This document shows, in pieces, positions 24,341 through 32,680 of a stretch of DNA of 64,000 nt; the first letter of the stretch is position 1; every line of letters starts with the position of its first letter. Below the pieces are notes generated by a model. That model did not search any database. It had not been told where the DNA came from and was given only the letters and a program-made list of their open reading frames with translations. The DNA lies in contig NZ_JARRAB010000004.1 in NCBI RefSeq assembly GCF_030376615.1, forward strand, positions 124,001 to 188,000, in the 5' to 3' direction. Origin of the DNA: Pseudomonas sp. sp1636 (GTDB taxonomy: Bacteria; Pseudomonadota; Gammaproteobacteria; Pseudomonadales; Pseudomonadaceae). The position numbers and the translations under genes are program-made.

Positions 24341-25384
24341 TCAGCGGGCACAGCCGCTGGCCAGTTCCCGGGTCAAGTCGGCGGCGGGTATGTTGCGGCA
24401 GCCGCTCGCATTCTGCCCCGCCCACAAGGGTGAAAAATCGCCACTGCCGAGGCTTTCCGCCGTGCTACGCAGCGGTGCGACCGCGGCCGTGGCCAGGGGG
24501 AAGCCGGGCGCCATGGAACTGATCGGGCCCAGCTCGCGGATCAGCCGATTGACGATGCTCCGCGCCGGGCGGCCGCTAAACAGGTTGGTCAGCGCGGTGT
24601 GGCGGGCTTCTGGGCTGGTCAGCGCGGCGCGATGCACGGCGCTGGTGGTGGCTTCCGGGCAGCACAGATAAGCCGTGCCGACCTGTACTCCGGCCGCGCC
24701 CAGCGCCATGGCCGCGCGCACGCCTGAGGCATCGGCGATACCGCCCGCGGCGATCACGGGCACGCGCACCGCCTGCACGATCTGTGGCAACAGGGCGAAG
24801 GTGCCGAGCTGGCGGCTGATATCCAGGTCGAGAAAGTGGCCGCGATGGCCGCCGGCTTCCAGGCCCTGGGCGATGATCGCATCGACGCCCTGGGCCTCAA
24901 GCCAGAGCGCTTCTTCGACCGTGGTCGCCGAGCTGAGCACCTTGGCGCCGCAGGCTTTGACGCGGGCCAGCAACTCGGCGCCGGGCAGGCCGAAGTGGAA
25001 GCTGACCACGGCCGGGCGGTATTCCTCGACGACCCTGGCCAACTCATCACTGAACGGCTGTCGGCCGGCGCCGGCGCTGATGCTGGCCGGGTCGATGCCT
25101 AGTTCGCGGTAATAGGGCGCGAGGCTGCTGCGCCATGCGTCTTCCTGCTGCGGCTCGGCGGCTGCCGGGGTATGGCAGAAGAAGTTCAGGTTGAACGGCT
25201 GGGCGGTCTTGGCCTTGAGCGCCGCCAGTTCGGCGCGCAAGCCGCTGGCGTCGAGCATGGCGCAGGGCAGGGATCCCAGGCCGCCGGCATTGCACACTGC
25301 GGCGGCGAGCCTGTGGTTTTGCGCGCCGGCCATGGGCGCCTGGATGATTGGCCATTGGCAGTCGAACAGCGATTGCAGGGTCAT
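24341..25384 (-). CDS. Nitronate monooxygenase-like FMN enzyme
   Basis: A TIM-barrel flavoprotein of 347 aa that oxidises alkyl nitronates or related toxins. Family marks are IIQAPMAGAQNHRLAAAVCNAGGLGSL at the N-terminus, QGLEAGGHRGHF around the active-site His, and the phosphate-binding stretch GGIADASGVRAAMALGAAGVQVGTA. The ATG at 25384 overlaps the stop of the MFS gene by four bases (ATGA), so the two are translationally coupled. The MFS partner suggests uptake or efflux of the substrate. The natural substrate is unknown. Confidence 0.9.
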   Translation of the reverse strand: MTLQSLFDCQWPIIQAPMAGAQNHRLAAAVCNAGGLGSLPCAMLDASGLRAELAALKAKTAQPFNLNFFCHTPAAAEPQQEDAWRSSLAPYYRELGIDPASISAGAGRQPFSDELARVVEEYRPAVVSFHFGLPGAELLARVKACGAKVLSSATTVEEALWLEAQGVDAIIAQGLEAGGHRGHFLDLDISRQLGTFALLPQIVQAVRVPVIAAGGIADASGVRAAMALGAAGVQVGTAYLCCPEATTSAVHRAALTSPEARHTALTNLFSGRPARSIVNRLIRELGPISSMAPGFPLATAAVAPLRSTAESLGSGDFSPLWAGQNASGCRNIPAADLTRELASGCAR

Positions 25385-26574
25385 GGATGCGCGGCTCCTG
25401 ATGCAGGGTGAGTACAGATTGGGGTTGGCCAGATCCAGGCGAGCGCCCATAACAGCGCGGCGACACCCAGGGCGAAGCTTTCTGTGAGGCTGCCGCCGGC
25501 GCCCAGCCATACCCCGGCCAGCCAGGGGCCGGCTAGTTGCGCTCCGCCGTACAGGGCGATCAGCGCGGCCGACAGGCGTGGCCCCTGATGCGGCTGCAGG
25601 GTGCGCGCCAGGCGCTGGGTCAGCAGTACGCTACCCATAAAAGTGCCGCCCACCAGCAGGGCGCAGAGCAGCACGCCGGCGGCGCCGGGGTACAGCAGGG
25701 GGGCGGCGCAACCCAGGGCTTGCAGCAGGTAGGTGGCGAGCAAGGCACGCCGGTCGCCGAAGCCTACGCCGAGGGCATTCCACAGTGGGATGGAGAACAC
25801 GCAGGCCAGGGCGCTCCATTGCCAGGCACCGCCGATCAGGGCGTGGCCGGCGGGTAATTGTTCCTGCGCCAGGGTTGGCAAGAACGTCATCGGCAGGATG
25901 TAGCCCAGGCCGGCGCCGGCGTAGGCCAGAAACAGCGGCGTGCTGGCGCGATCGAACAAGCGGCTGCGGGCTGCGACGGGCTCGCCTTGCGGCTGCTGCA
26001 GGTGCAGGCGGCTGAGCAACCAGGCGCTGAGCAGGGCCAGTGGCAGGGCAAAGGCGGCGACCGGCCACCAACGTTCGGGGCCGTGCAGCCAGTTGGCGGG
26101 CGCGTCGGCCAGCCAGCCGGCCAACATCAGCCCGGCGGCGAAGCCGAGGTAGACCAGGCCGCTGAGGCTGGCGCGCTGACGCTGGGCCAGCCACTCCAGC
26201 ACCAGGGCCGGAGCCAGCACGAAGACCACGCCGTTACTGATGCCATTGGCCAGACGTAACCCCAGCAGCAGCGGATAATCGCTGCAGAAACCTTGCGCCA
26301 GAGTCAGCAGGGCATTCAGCAGCAGGGCCAGCGGCAGCGCCAGACGCAGGCGTGATGGCGTGTACAGGGCCAGGGCCAACAGCGCGCCGAGCAGGTAACC
26401 GAGGTAGTTCCAGCTAGCCAGGTGCGCGCCCTGTTCCAGGCTGAGCAGCTGATCGCCGAGCAAGTGCGGCAGGAGCGGGGTGAAGGCGAAGCGCCCCAGG
26501 GCATGCACCACCACCAGAGCAGCGCCGCCAGCGAGCAGGGCGAGAAAGATCTGGCGGGGCGATACCGGCTGCAT
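25381..26574 (-). CDS. MFS transporter, YbfB/YjiJ type
   Basis: Inner-membrane protein of 397 aa with about 12 hydrophobic segments and the usual two six-helix halves. The N-terminus VHALGRFAFTPLLPHLL is characteristic of the YbfB/YjiJ group of MFS carriers. It overlaps the nitronate monooxygenase gene (ATGA) and is transcribed divergently from a LysR gene 89 bp away. That arrangement makes it a likely target of that regulator. The cargo is unknown. Confidence 0.88.
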   Translation of the reverse strand: MQPVSPRQIFLALLAGGAALVVVHALGRFAFTPLLPHLLGDQLLSLEQGAHLASWNYLGYLLGALLALALYTPSRLRLALPLALLLNALLTLAQGFCSDYPLLLGLRLANGISNGVVFVLAPALVLEWLAQRQRASLSGLVYLGFAAGLMLAGWLADAPANWLHGPERWWPVAAFALPLALLSAWLLSRLHLQQPQGEPVAARSRLFDRASTPLFLAYAGAGLGYILPMTFLPTLAQEQLPAGHALIGGAWQWSALACVFSIPLWNALGVGFGDRRALLATYLLQALGCAAPLLYPGAAGVLLCALLVGGTFMGSVLLTQRLARTLQPHQGPRLSAALIALYGGAQLAGPWLAGVWLGAGGSLTESFALGVAALLWALAWIWPTPICTHPASGAAHP

Positions 26575-26663
26575 AAGGGCGCTCTACGGGATGACCCGGC
26601 TACCTTAACGGTTGCCGAATCAAGACTGCCAGTGAAGAATACTGCGCCTGTTTTTCACTTTTA

Positions 26664-27572
26664 ATGAAAGTCGAGGTGGCGGTGTCATCCTGGGAACGTC
26701 TGAATCCGCAGTTGTTACGTCATTTTCTCGCGGTCAGTCGCAGCGGTTCGTTAACCGCTGCCGCGCAGCAGCTGCACTGTGTGCCGTCGAATGTGTCGGC
26801 GCGTCTGCGGCAACTGGAAGAGCAGCTTGGCGTCAGCCTGTTCCAGCGCCAGGCGCAGCGCTTGCGCCTGACCCCGTCCGGTGAGCGTCTGCTGCCTCAC
26901 GCCGAAGCGCTGGAGCAGCTCTGTCGACAGGCTTGGAGCAGCGTGCAGGAGGACAACTGGGGCGGTGAGTTGCGTCTCGGCGCCATGGAAACCACCGCTG
27001 CCGTACGCCTGCCGGAGGTGCTGGCGGCCTTTCATCGCGATGCGCCGCGGGTCGATCTGAGCCTGCTGACGGGCACCAGCCGTCACCTGCTCGATGAGCT
27101 GCTGGCCGGGCGTCTGGAGGCGGCGCTGATCGGCGGGCCGTTCGAGCATCCGCAACTGCAGGGCGAAGTGCTCTGGCACGAAGAGCTGGTGCTGGTGCTG
27201 CCGATCGGGCAGGATCCCGAGCGGCTGCTGCAGGAGCCGCTGAGTCTGCTCGGCTTTCCCATCGGCTGTCACTACCGCGAGCGTCTGCAGAGCTGGAGCG
27301 AACGCCATGCGCTGCAGGTGGTAGCGCGCCAGAGCTACGGCTCTATCGATGCGATCCTCGGCGGTATCGCTGCCGGTATGGGCATCGGCCTGCTGCCGCG
27401 CAGCCTGCTGCAGTCGCACCCGCGTGGGCAACTGGTGGCCTGGCGGGCCATCGAGGCAGATCTGGCGGCGGCGCCGACCCTGCTGATGCGTCGTCGCGAT
27501 GCCGCCGAACATGCCGCGCTGGAACGCCTGCTCGAGTTGTTGCGGGCGCCACTGGGGCAATCGATCCGCTAG
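26664..27572 (+). CDS. LysR-family transcriptional regulator
   Basis: A 302-residue regulator with an N-terminal winged helix-turn-helix (residues ~13-72: LRHFLAVSRSGSLTAAAQQL then VSARLRQLEEQLGVSLFQR) and a periplasmic-binding-like effector domain (~98-300). It is divergent from the MFS-monooxygenase pair across 89 bp. The normal LysR pattern would be control of that pair in response to its substrate. No clear T-N11-A palindrome stands out in the gap. The ATG at 26664 is used; GTG codons a few residues in are possible starts. Confidence 0.92.
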   Translation: MKVEVAVSSWERLNPQLLRHFLAVSRSGSLTAAAQQLHCVPSNVSARLRQLEEQLGVSLFQRQAQRLRLTPSGERLLPHAEALEQLCRQAWSSVQEDNWGGELRLGAMETTAAVRLPEVLAAFHRDAPRVDLSLLTGTSRHLLDELLAGRLEAALIGGPFEHPQLQGEVLWHEELVLVLPIGQDPERLLQEPLSLLGFPIGCHYRERLQSWSERHALQVVARQSYGSIDAILGGIAAGMGIGLLPRSLLQSHPRGQLVAWRAIEADLAAAPTLLMRRRDAAEHAALERLLELLRAPLGQSIR

Positions 27573-27625
27573 CACGCCAAGCCAGGGCGCCTGTTAAACT
27601 GTGCGGCCTGAGGAGCCCCGCCACC

Positions 27626-28483
27626 ATGAACTACCGTCACGCCTTCCATGCCGGCAACCATGCCGATGTGTTGAAACACGTTATCTTGAGCCGCCTGATC
27701 GCTCTGCTGTCGCGCAAGGAGGCGCCGTTCGCCTACCTCGACAGCCACGCCGGCGTGGGTCTCTACGACCTCGCCGGGGATCAGGCCAGCCGCACCGGCG
27801 AATGGCTGCAGGGCATCGCCCGGCTGTGGCGGGCCGAGGATGTACCGGATCAGCTGGTCGATTACCTGGAAGTGATCCGCGCCATGAACCCCGACGGCGT
27901 GCTGCGCCATTACCCCGGTTCGCCGGAGTTGGCACGCATGCTGACGCGCGAACAGGACCGCCTGCACCTCAACGAAAAACACCCGGAAGACGGCCGCCTG
28001 CTCAAGGAAAACATGGCCGCTGACCGCCGCGTCGCCGTGCACCTGGGCGAAGGCTGGTACGTGCCGCGAGCCTTGCTGCCGACCCGCGAGAAGCGCGTAT
28101 TGCTGCTGATCGACCCACCGTTCGAGCAGGCCGATGAACAGGAGCGTTGCGTGCAAGCGTTGAGCGAAGCCATTGGCCGCATGCGCCAGGCGGTGGTGGC
28201 GATCTGGTACCCGATCAAGGAACTGGGCCAGCTCCGGCGCTTCTACCGCGATCTGGAAAAGAGCAACGCGCCCAAGCTGCTGCGCATCGAACTCTATGTG
28301 CACCCCGCCGATGATGCGCAACGCCTGAACGGTTCCGGCCTGGTGATCAGCAATCCGCCCTGGGGCCTGGAGGACGAGCTCAAGCAGATCCTGCCCTGGC
28401 TGACCTCGTTGCTCGGGCAAAGCCAGGCCGGCTGGCGGATGGACTGGCTGATCGAGGAGCAAGCGGCAGGCGGCAAGCCATAA
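27626..28483 (+). CDS. rlmJ: 23S rRNA (adenine2030-N6)-methyltransferase
   Basis: Methylates A2030 of 23S rRNA using SAM. The 285-aa protein begins MNYRHAFHAGNHADVLKH, the RlmJ signature, has the SAM-binding YLDSHAGVGLYDL segment, and carries the catalytic motif DPPF in LLLIDPPFEQ. The length matches E. coli RlmJ (280 aa). It starts 53 bp after the LysR gene on the same strand and is followed by a hairpin. Confidence 0.96.
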   Translation: MNYRHAFHAGNHADVLKHVILSRLIALLSRKEAPFAYLDSHAGVGLYDLAGDQASRTGEWLQGIARLWRAEDVPDQLVDYLEVIRAMNPDGVLRHYPGSPELARMLTREQDRLHLNEKHPEDGRLLKENMAADRRVAVHLGEGWYVPRALLPTREKRVLLLIDPPFEQADEQERCVQALSEAIGRMRQAVVAIWYPIKELGQLRRFYRDLEKSNAPKLLRIELYVHPADDAQRLNGSGLVISNPPWGLEDELKQILPWLTSLLGQSQAGWRMDWLIEEQAAGGKP

Positions 28484-28501
28484 GCTTCAAGTGAAAAGCT
28501 C

Positions 28502-28526
28502 GTAGGGCGGGTTGCACCCGCCCTAC
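28502..28526. repeat. Palindromic hairpin between rlmJ and msrA
   Basis: GTAGGGCGGGT (28502-28512) and ACCCGCCCTAC (28516-28526) are perfect 11-bp arms around a TGC loop. The GTAGGGCGGGT phrase is a familiar Pseudomonas intergenic repeat. It lies between the convergent rlmJ and msrA genes and may terminate or protect both transcripts, though no T run follows. Confidence 0.75.
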
Positions 28527-28544
28527 AAGGCTTGCAGCTGCCGG

Positions 28545-29192
28545 CTACGCCGGCAGGCACACCCCGGTGCCGCCCAGGCCGCAATAGCCGCCGGGGTTCT
28601 TCGCCAGGTATTGCTGATGGTAGGCCTCGGCATAGTAGAAGGGCGGCGCTTCGCGGATTTCCGTGGTGATGGGGCCGAAGCCGGCCTTCTCCAGTTCGCC
28701 CTGGAATTGTGCCTGGCTGGCCTGGGCGGCGGCCAGTTGCTCGGCGCCGTAGCAGTAGATCGCCGAGCGGTACTGGCTGCCGCTGTCGTTGCCCTGGCGC
28801 ATGCCTTGGGTCGGGTTGTGCGCTTCCCAGAAGACTTTCAGCAGCGCCGCGTAACTGATCTGTTGCGGGTCGAACACCACCAGCACCGCTTCGGTGTGGC
28901 CGGTCAGGCCGGAGCAGGTTTCCTCGTAGGTCGGGTTGGGCGTATGGCCGCCGACATAGCCGACGGCGGTGCTCCACACGCCCGGTTGCTGCCAGAAGCG
29001 TCGCTCGGCGCCCCAGAAACAGCCGAGGGCGAATAGCGCTTGCTGCAGGCCGGCCGGGAATGGCGCTTGCAGGGAGTGGCCGTTGACGTAGTGGGCAGCC
29101 GGCACCGGCAGTGGCGTATCGCGGCCGGGCAGCGCCTGCTCGGCGCTGGGCAGTTCGAGTTGCTGGGCAAGAATTTGCGAACGCAGAACCAT
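28545..29192 (-). CDS. msrA: Peptide methionine-S-sulfoxide reductase
   Basis: Reduces the S epimer of methionine sulfoxide in proteins and free methionine. The ATG at 29192 (MVLRSQIL, 215 aa) fits the pseudomonad family; an in-frame start six codons upstream is less likely. The catalytic Cys58 sits in GCFWGAE, and the recycling cysteines Cys204 and Cys212 are in [11 protein letters not shown]. The N-terminal ~50-residue extension before the core is normal for gamma-proteobacterial long MsrA. It lies 78 bp downstream of dipA on the same strand. Confidence 0.96.
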   Translation of the reverse strand: MVLRSQILAQQLELPSAEQALPGRDTPLPVPAAHYVNGHSLQAPFPAGLQQALFALGCFWGAERRFWQQPGVWSTAVGYVGGHTPNPTYEETCSGLTGHTEAVLVVFDPQQISYAALLKVFWEAHNPTQGMRQGNDSGSQYRSAIYCYGAEQLAAAQASQAQFQGELEKAGFGPITTEIREAPPFYYAEAYHQQYLAKNPGGYCGLGGTGVCLPA

Positions 29193-29270
29193 GGGCGATT
29201 TCCTCAACATAAGCGCGTGTATCGATAGACCGCGCGGGTGGCGCGTCGTTACAGGCCGGTGCCTGGGCGG

Positions 29271-31892
29271 CTAGCCGTGGCCGGGGTAGCGCTGCAGTCG
29301 TGCGATCAGCTCGCTTGCCGCGATTGGCCGGTCGAACAGGTAGCCCTGGCCGATGTCGCAGCGCTGGCGGCGCAGGAAGCCCAGTTGCGCGGCGGTTTCG
29401 ATGCCTTCGGCGACTACCTTGAGTTTCAACTTGTGGGCCATGGCGATCACCGCCGAGGTGATCTCCACGTCGTCCTGGTTGTCCGGGATGTCCTTGATGA
29501 AGCTGCGATCGATCTTGATCACATCGATAGGGAATTTCTTCAGGTAACTCAGCGACGAGTAGCCGGTGCCGAAATCGTCCATCGCCAGGGACAGCCCCAG
29601 GTTTTTCAGGCGGCTGAGCTGGTGGTGGGTGTCGGTGGTGGCCTCCAGCAGCAGGCTTTCGGTCAACTCCAGCTCGAGCAGGCTTGGCGACAACAGTTCC
29701 TCGCGCAGGATCGCGGCGATCGAGCCAACCAGGTCGGGGTCGGAGAACTGCTTGGGCGACAGGTTGATCGCCACCTGCAGGTTGCCCAGACCGGCCGCGC
29801 TCAGCTGTTTGCTCATGAGGCAGGCTTGGCGCACCACCCATTTGCCGATGGGAATGATCAGCCCGGTTTCCTCGGCCACGCCGATGAACTGATCCGGTTG
29901 GATCATGCCTTTCTCCGGGTGGCGCCAGCGCAGCAGTGCTTCCATGCCGACCACCCGGCCCGTCTTCAGGCACAGTTTGGGTTGATAGAACACCTCCAGC
30001 TCGTTCTGGGTCAGTGCGCGGCGCAGGTTGTTTTCGACGAACAGTTTGTAGTCGGCCTCGGCGTTCAGCGCCGTGGTGAAAACCTGCAGCTGGTGCTTGC
30101 CGTTGGCCTTGGCCTTGTGCAGCGCCAGGCCGGCATGCTTCATCAGGGTTTGTGGATCCGTGCCGTGCTCGGGTGCGTTGGCCACCCCCACCGAGCCGGT
30201 GACGCTGATCAATTGATTGTCGACGAACAGCGGCTTGTCCAGGGTATGCAGCACCTGGTGGGCCAGCTGTTGGGCATCCGCCAGGTCGGCGACCTCCAGC
30301 AGGATGGCGAATTCGTTACTGGCGAAGCGCGCGAGTATGCCCGCTGGGCTGAGGCTGTTGCGCAGGCGCCGGGCCAGGCTGACGAGCAGCTTGTCGCCGG
30401 TCTGGTGGCCGAGGCTGTCGTTGATCCGCTTGAAGTTGTCGATATCCACCAGCAGCAGGCTGAACGGCTTGCCGTCATCGTTGGCAACGCGCTGTTCCAG
30501 GGCGCGGATAAAGGCGTAGCGATTGCCCAGGCCGGTAAGGTTGTCGCTGTAGGCCAGACGCTCGATGCGTTGCTGGGCCTGCTTGGTTTCGGTGATGTCT
30601 TCGTAGATGCCGATGTAGTGGGTCAGGCTGCCGTCATCGGCATGCACCTTGGATATCGACAATTGCCCCCAGTAGGGGTCGAGGTTCTTACGCCGGCTCT
30701 TGAACTCGCCGTGCCAACTGTTGTGTTCGGAGAGGCTGCTGGACGCCTCGAAGAGCAGCTCGCCGAGGTTTTCCAGGGCCGGCAGCTCGGACAGGCGCTG
30801 GCCTTGTACCTCGTCGGAACTGTACAGGGTGATGGCGGTAAAACTCGGGTTGACGTATTCCACCAGCCCGTCGCGGTCGACCAGGATAAAGGCGCTGGCG
30901 CTCTGCTCGACGGCGCGCTTGAACAGGTGCAGTTCGCCGGTGGCGTTGCGCCGTTGCTGATTGCTCAGCACTTGTGCGTACTGATCGGCCAGCTCGCCGG
31001 CAAAGGCGATTTCGTCGACCTGCCACACCCGCTGAGAACCGATGTGCTCCAGGCACAGCACGCCGACCACTTCGCCGTCGACCCGGATACTGGCATCGAG
31101 CATGGCCTCGATGCCCATTGGTTGCAGGTAGCTGGCACTCAGCTCATGGGTGCGCGGGTCGAGCGCCGCATCGTGGGCATCGATCGCCCGGCCAGCTTGG
31201 AGGGCTTGCAGGTAGGCGGGGAATTCGCCGATGGCGATCGGCGTTGCGCGTTCATGGCGGTGGAGGTCGCGGCGAAACAGGGCCACCGGCTCGAGGCAGG
31301 CGCCATTTAGGTTCCAGATGCTCGCCCGCGCCACCTTATAGAGGCTGCAAGCCGTGCGGGTGATCAGCTCGGCGGCTTCGCGCAACGGATCGTTGGCCGT
31401 GTAGCGCTGACGCGCCAGGCGCACGATCAGACTTTGCTGGGCGTGTGAGCGCTGCTGCCGTTGCTGCGCCTCACCGTTCTGCGCGGGCAGGGTCGGGGCG
31501 CTGTCGGTGACTATCAGGTAGCCGCACAGCAGATGGCGGTCGTGCTGCTTGAACGGCTCGCCCATTTCCATCAGGCAGACCGGGCCGTGCGCGGTATGCA
31601 GGGTGTAATGGATCAGATAATGCGCGTGCTGCGCCAGTTGCAACTGAATGCTGTCATGCAGCCGATGGCGGGCTTCAGGTTCCATCAGGCAGGCATAGGG
31701 GGCGTCGATCAGCGCGCAGAGCTCGCTGGCGGGGATGCCAAATTGGCGTTCGCAGGCCGGGTCGAGAAACAACAACGCCCAGCTGGCCTCATTCAAACGC
31801 TCGAAGCGCAGCATGCCGAGCCTCGACGGCACTGGCAACTGCGTCACAACCTCGGATGCTAATCGACTCGCGGCATCGGGATGGCTTTTCAT
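29271..31892 (-). CDS. dipA: PAS-GAF-GGDEF-EAL c-di-GMP phosphodiesterase (DipA-like)
   Basis: A cytosolic signalling protein of 873 aa from the ATG at 31892; a GTG at 31940 would add 16 residues. Order of domains: an N-terminal PAS-like region, a GAF-like domain (~170-320), a second PAS domain (~335-455), then GGDEF (~460-610) and EAL (~625-870). The GGDEF signature is degraded to ASNEF, so it should not make c-di-GMP. The EAL domain keeps GMEALLRW, ELTESLL and DDFGTGYSSLSYL. It is the counterpart of PA5017 DipA, a phosphodiesterase needed for biofilm dispersal. It is divergent from a small exported protein. Confidence 0.92.
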   Translation of the reverse strand: MKSHPDAASRLASEVVTQLPVPSRLGMLRFERLNEASWALLFLDPACERQFGIPASELCALIDAPYACLMEPEARHRLHDSIQLQLAQHAHYLIHYTLHTAHGPVCLMEMGEPFKQHDRHLLCGYLIVTDSAPTLPAQNGEAQQRQQRSHAQQSLIVRLARQRYTANDPLREAAELITRTACSLYKVARASIWNLNGACLEPVALFRRDLHRHERATPIAIGEFPAYLQALQAGRAIDAHDAALDPRTHELSASYLQPMGIEAMLDASIRVDGEVVGVLCLEHIGSQRVWQVDEIAFAGELADQYAQVLSNQQRRNATGELHLFKRAVEQSASAFILVDRDGLVEYVNPSFTAITLYSSDEVQGQRLSELPALENLGELLFEASSSLSEHNSWHGEFKSRRKNLDPYWGQLSISKVHADDGSLTHYIGIYEDITETKQAQQRIERLAYSDNLTGLGNRYAFIRALEQRVANDDGKPFSLLLVDIDNFKRINDSLGHQTGDKLLVSLARRLRNSLSPAGILARFASNEFAILLEVADLADAQQLAHQVLHTLDKPLFVDNQLISVTGSVGVANAPEHGTDPQTLMKHAGLALHKAKANGKHQLQVFTTALNAEADYKLFVENNLRRALTQNELEVFYQPKLCLKTGRVVGMEALLRWRHPEKGMIQPDQFIGVAEETGLIIPIGKWVVRQACLMSKQLSAAGLGNLQVAINLSPKQFSDPDLVGSIAAILREELLSPSLLELELTESLLLEATTDTHHQLSRLKNLGLSLAMDDFGTGYSSLSYLKKFPIDVIKIDRSFIKDIPDNQDDVEITSAVIAMAHKLKLKVVAEGIETAAQLGFLRRQRCDIGQGYLFDRPIAASELIARLQRYPGHG

Positions 31893-31969
31893 CAAGCGGC
31901 TGGCTTCCAGTATGCTGGCTGAGGCGAGGGTTCGGCCCACTTCACTATAACGGCGAGTAAGGGTGCATC

Positions 31970-32497
31970 ATGCAATTGCGACTGACAAGAAAACTAATGC
32001 CCGCCACGTTATTGCTGGGCTGCCTGGTTGCACTACCGGGCTTGGCCAGCGAGCCGGCAGCGGGGCTGAGCAGCGTCGAGCAGGCCGGTTATCTGGCGAA
32101 CTTGAAGCGCCTGTACCTGCAGCAGGACGAGCGCCAAGCCCTGCTCTTGCACTGCAATGCGTTGCTCTCGAGCTACGCCTTGCGCGCCGGTTATCAGGTG
32201 GGCCAGGCGCAGCGCCAGGATCGGCTCTATCAGCTGCGCCTGGGCGCGCCCGGTGAGTTGCTGCTGCGCGAGGAGATCCGTGGCCAAGGCAGCGACATGG
32301 CTGTGCGCAACCAGCGTATTGCGTTGTTCGGGGTCGACCCGTTCATCCGTTACGACTGCCCGTCCAGCGGCATCAGCTGCGTGCTGTATAACCCGGTGGA
32401 TGGCAGCCCGCTGCTGACCATCGTGCGCGACCACCAGGGCGCCGCTGAGTTGGCCAAGGCGCTGAGCTTTCTGATCCGCAAGGTGCAGCGGGGCTGA
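31970..32497 (+). CDS. Uncharacterised exported protein
   Basis: I do not recognise this 175-residue protein. It has a basic start followed by a hydrophobic stretch and LPGLAS, a probable signal peptide cut near residue 27. LLGC at 15-18 is only a weak lipobox. The mature part is mixed alpha/beta, with a cysteine pair in YDCPSSGISCVLY that could form a disulfide, and ends with a basic helix. It is divergent from dipA and convergent with aceF, with an AAGG ribosome site before the ATG. A link with DipA is possible from position only. Confidence 0.75.
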   Translation: MQLRLTRKLMPATLLLGCLVALPGLASEPAAGLSSVEQAGYLANLKRLYLQQDERQALLLHCNALLSSYALRAGYQVGQAQRQDRLYQLRLGAPGELLLREEIRGQGSDMAVRNQRIALFGVDPFIRYDCPSSGISCVLYNPVDGSPLLTIVRDHQGAAELAKALSFLIRKVQRG

Positions 32498-32592
32498 GGC
32501 ACGCCGGCGATGTCGGCGATGTCGGCGTCTTTGCGCGATGGGGCGAATCCGGGTTGGAACGTTTCGCTGTCCCGCCCCCCCCTCATGCGACC

Positions 32593-32605
32593 CGTAACGA
32601 GGACA
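32593..32605. repeat. Diverged copy of the 14664-14786 end repeat
   Basis: GTAACGAGGACAT matches the reverse complement of 14666-14678 (ATGTCCCCGTTAC) at 12 of 13 positions. No second end is clear, so this is at most a remnant or a solo end. Confidence 0.4.
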
Positions 32606-32610
32606 TGGGC

Positions 32611-32640
32611 AAAAAAAACCCCGCCAAACAGGGCGGGGTT
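32611..32640 (-). terminator. Intrinsic terminator of aceEF
   Basis: On the minus strand AACCCCGCC/GGCGGGGTT form a 9-bp stem with a 6-nt loop followed by a run of T (the plus strand has AAAAAAAA at 32611-32618). It lies 41 bases past the aceF stop codon. Confidence 0.92.
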
Positions 32641-32680
32641 GAGGTACGAGCGTGGCGTGCTCGAAAGTTGAAACCGAGGG

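Noticed and set aside
29238..31310. 690-codon plus-strand frame opposite dipA
   Set aside because: Gln/Val/Leu/Gly-rich shadow without domains, fully antisense to a recognised GGDEF-EAL protein.
32504..32530. CGGCGATGT direct repeats near the exported-protein stop considered as a repeat array
   Set aside because: Only two full copies of a short GC-rich unit; not enough for a CRISPR or iteron call.
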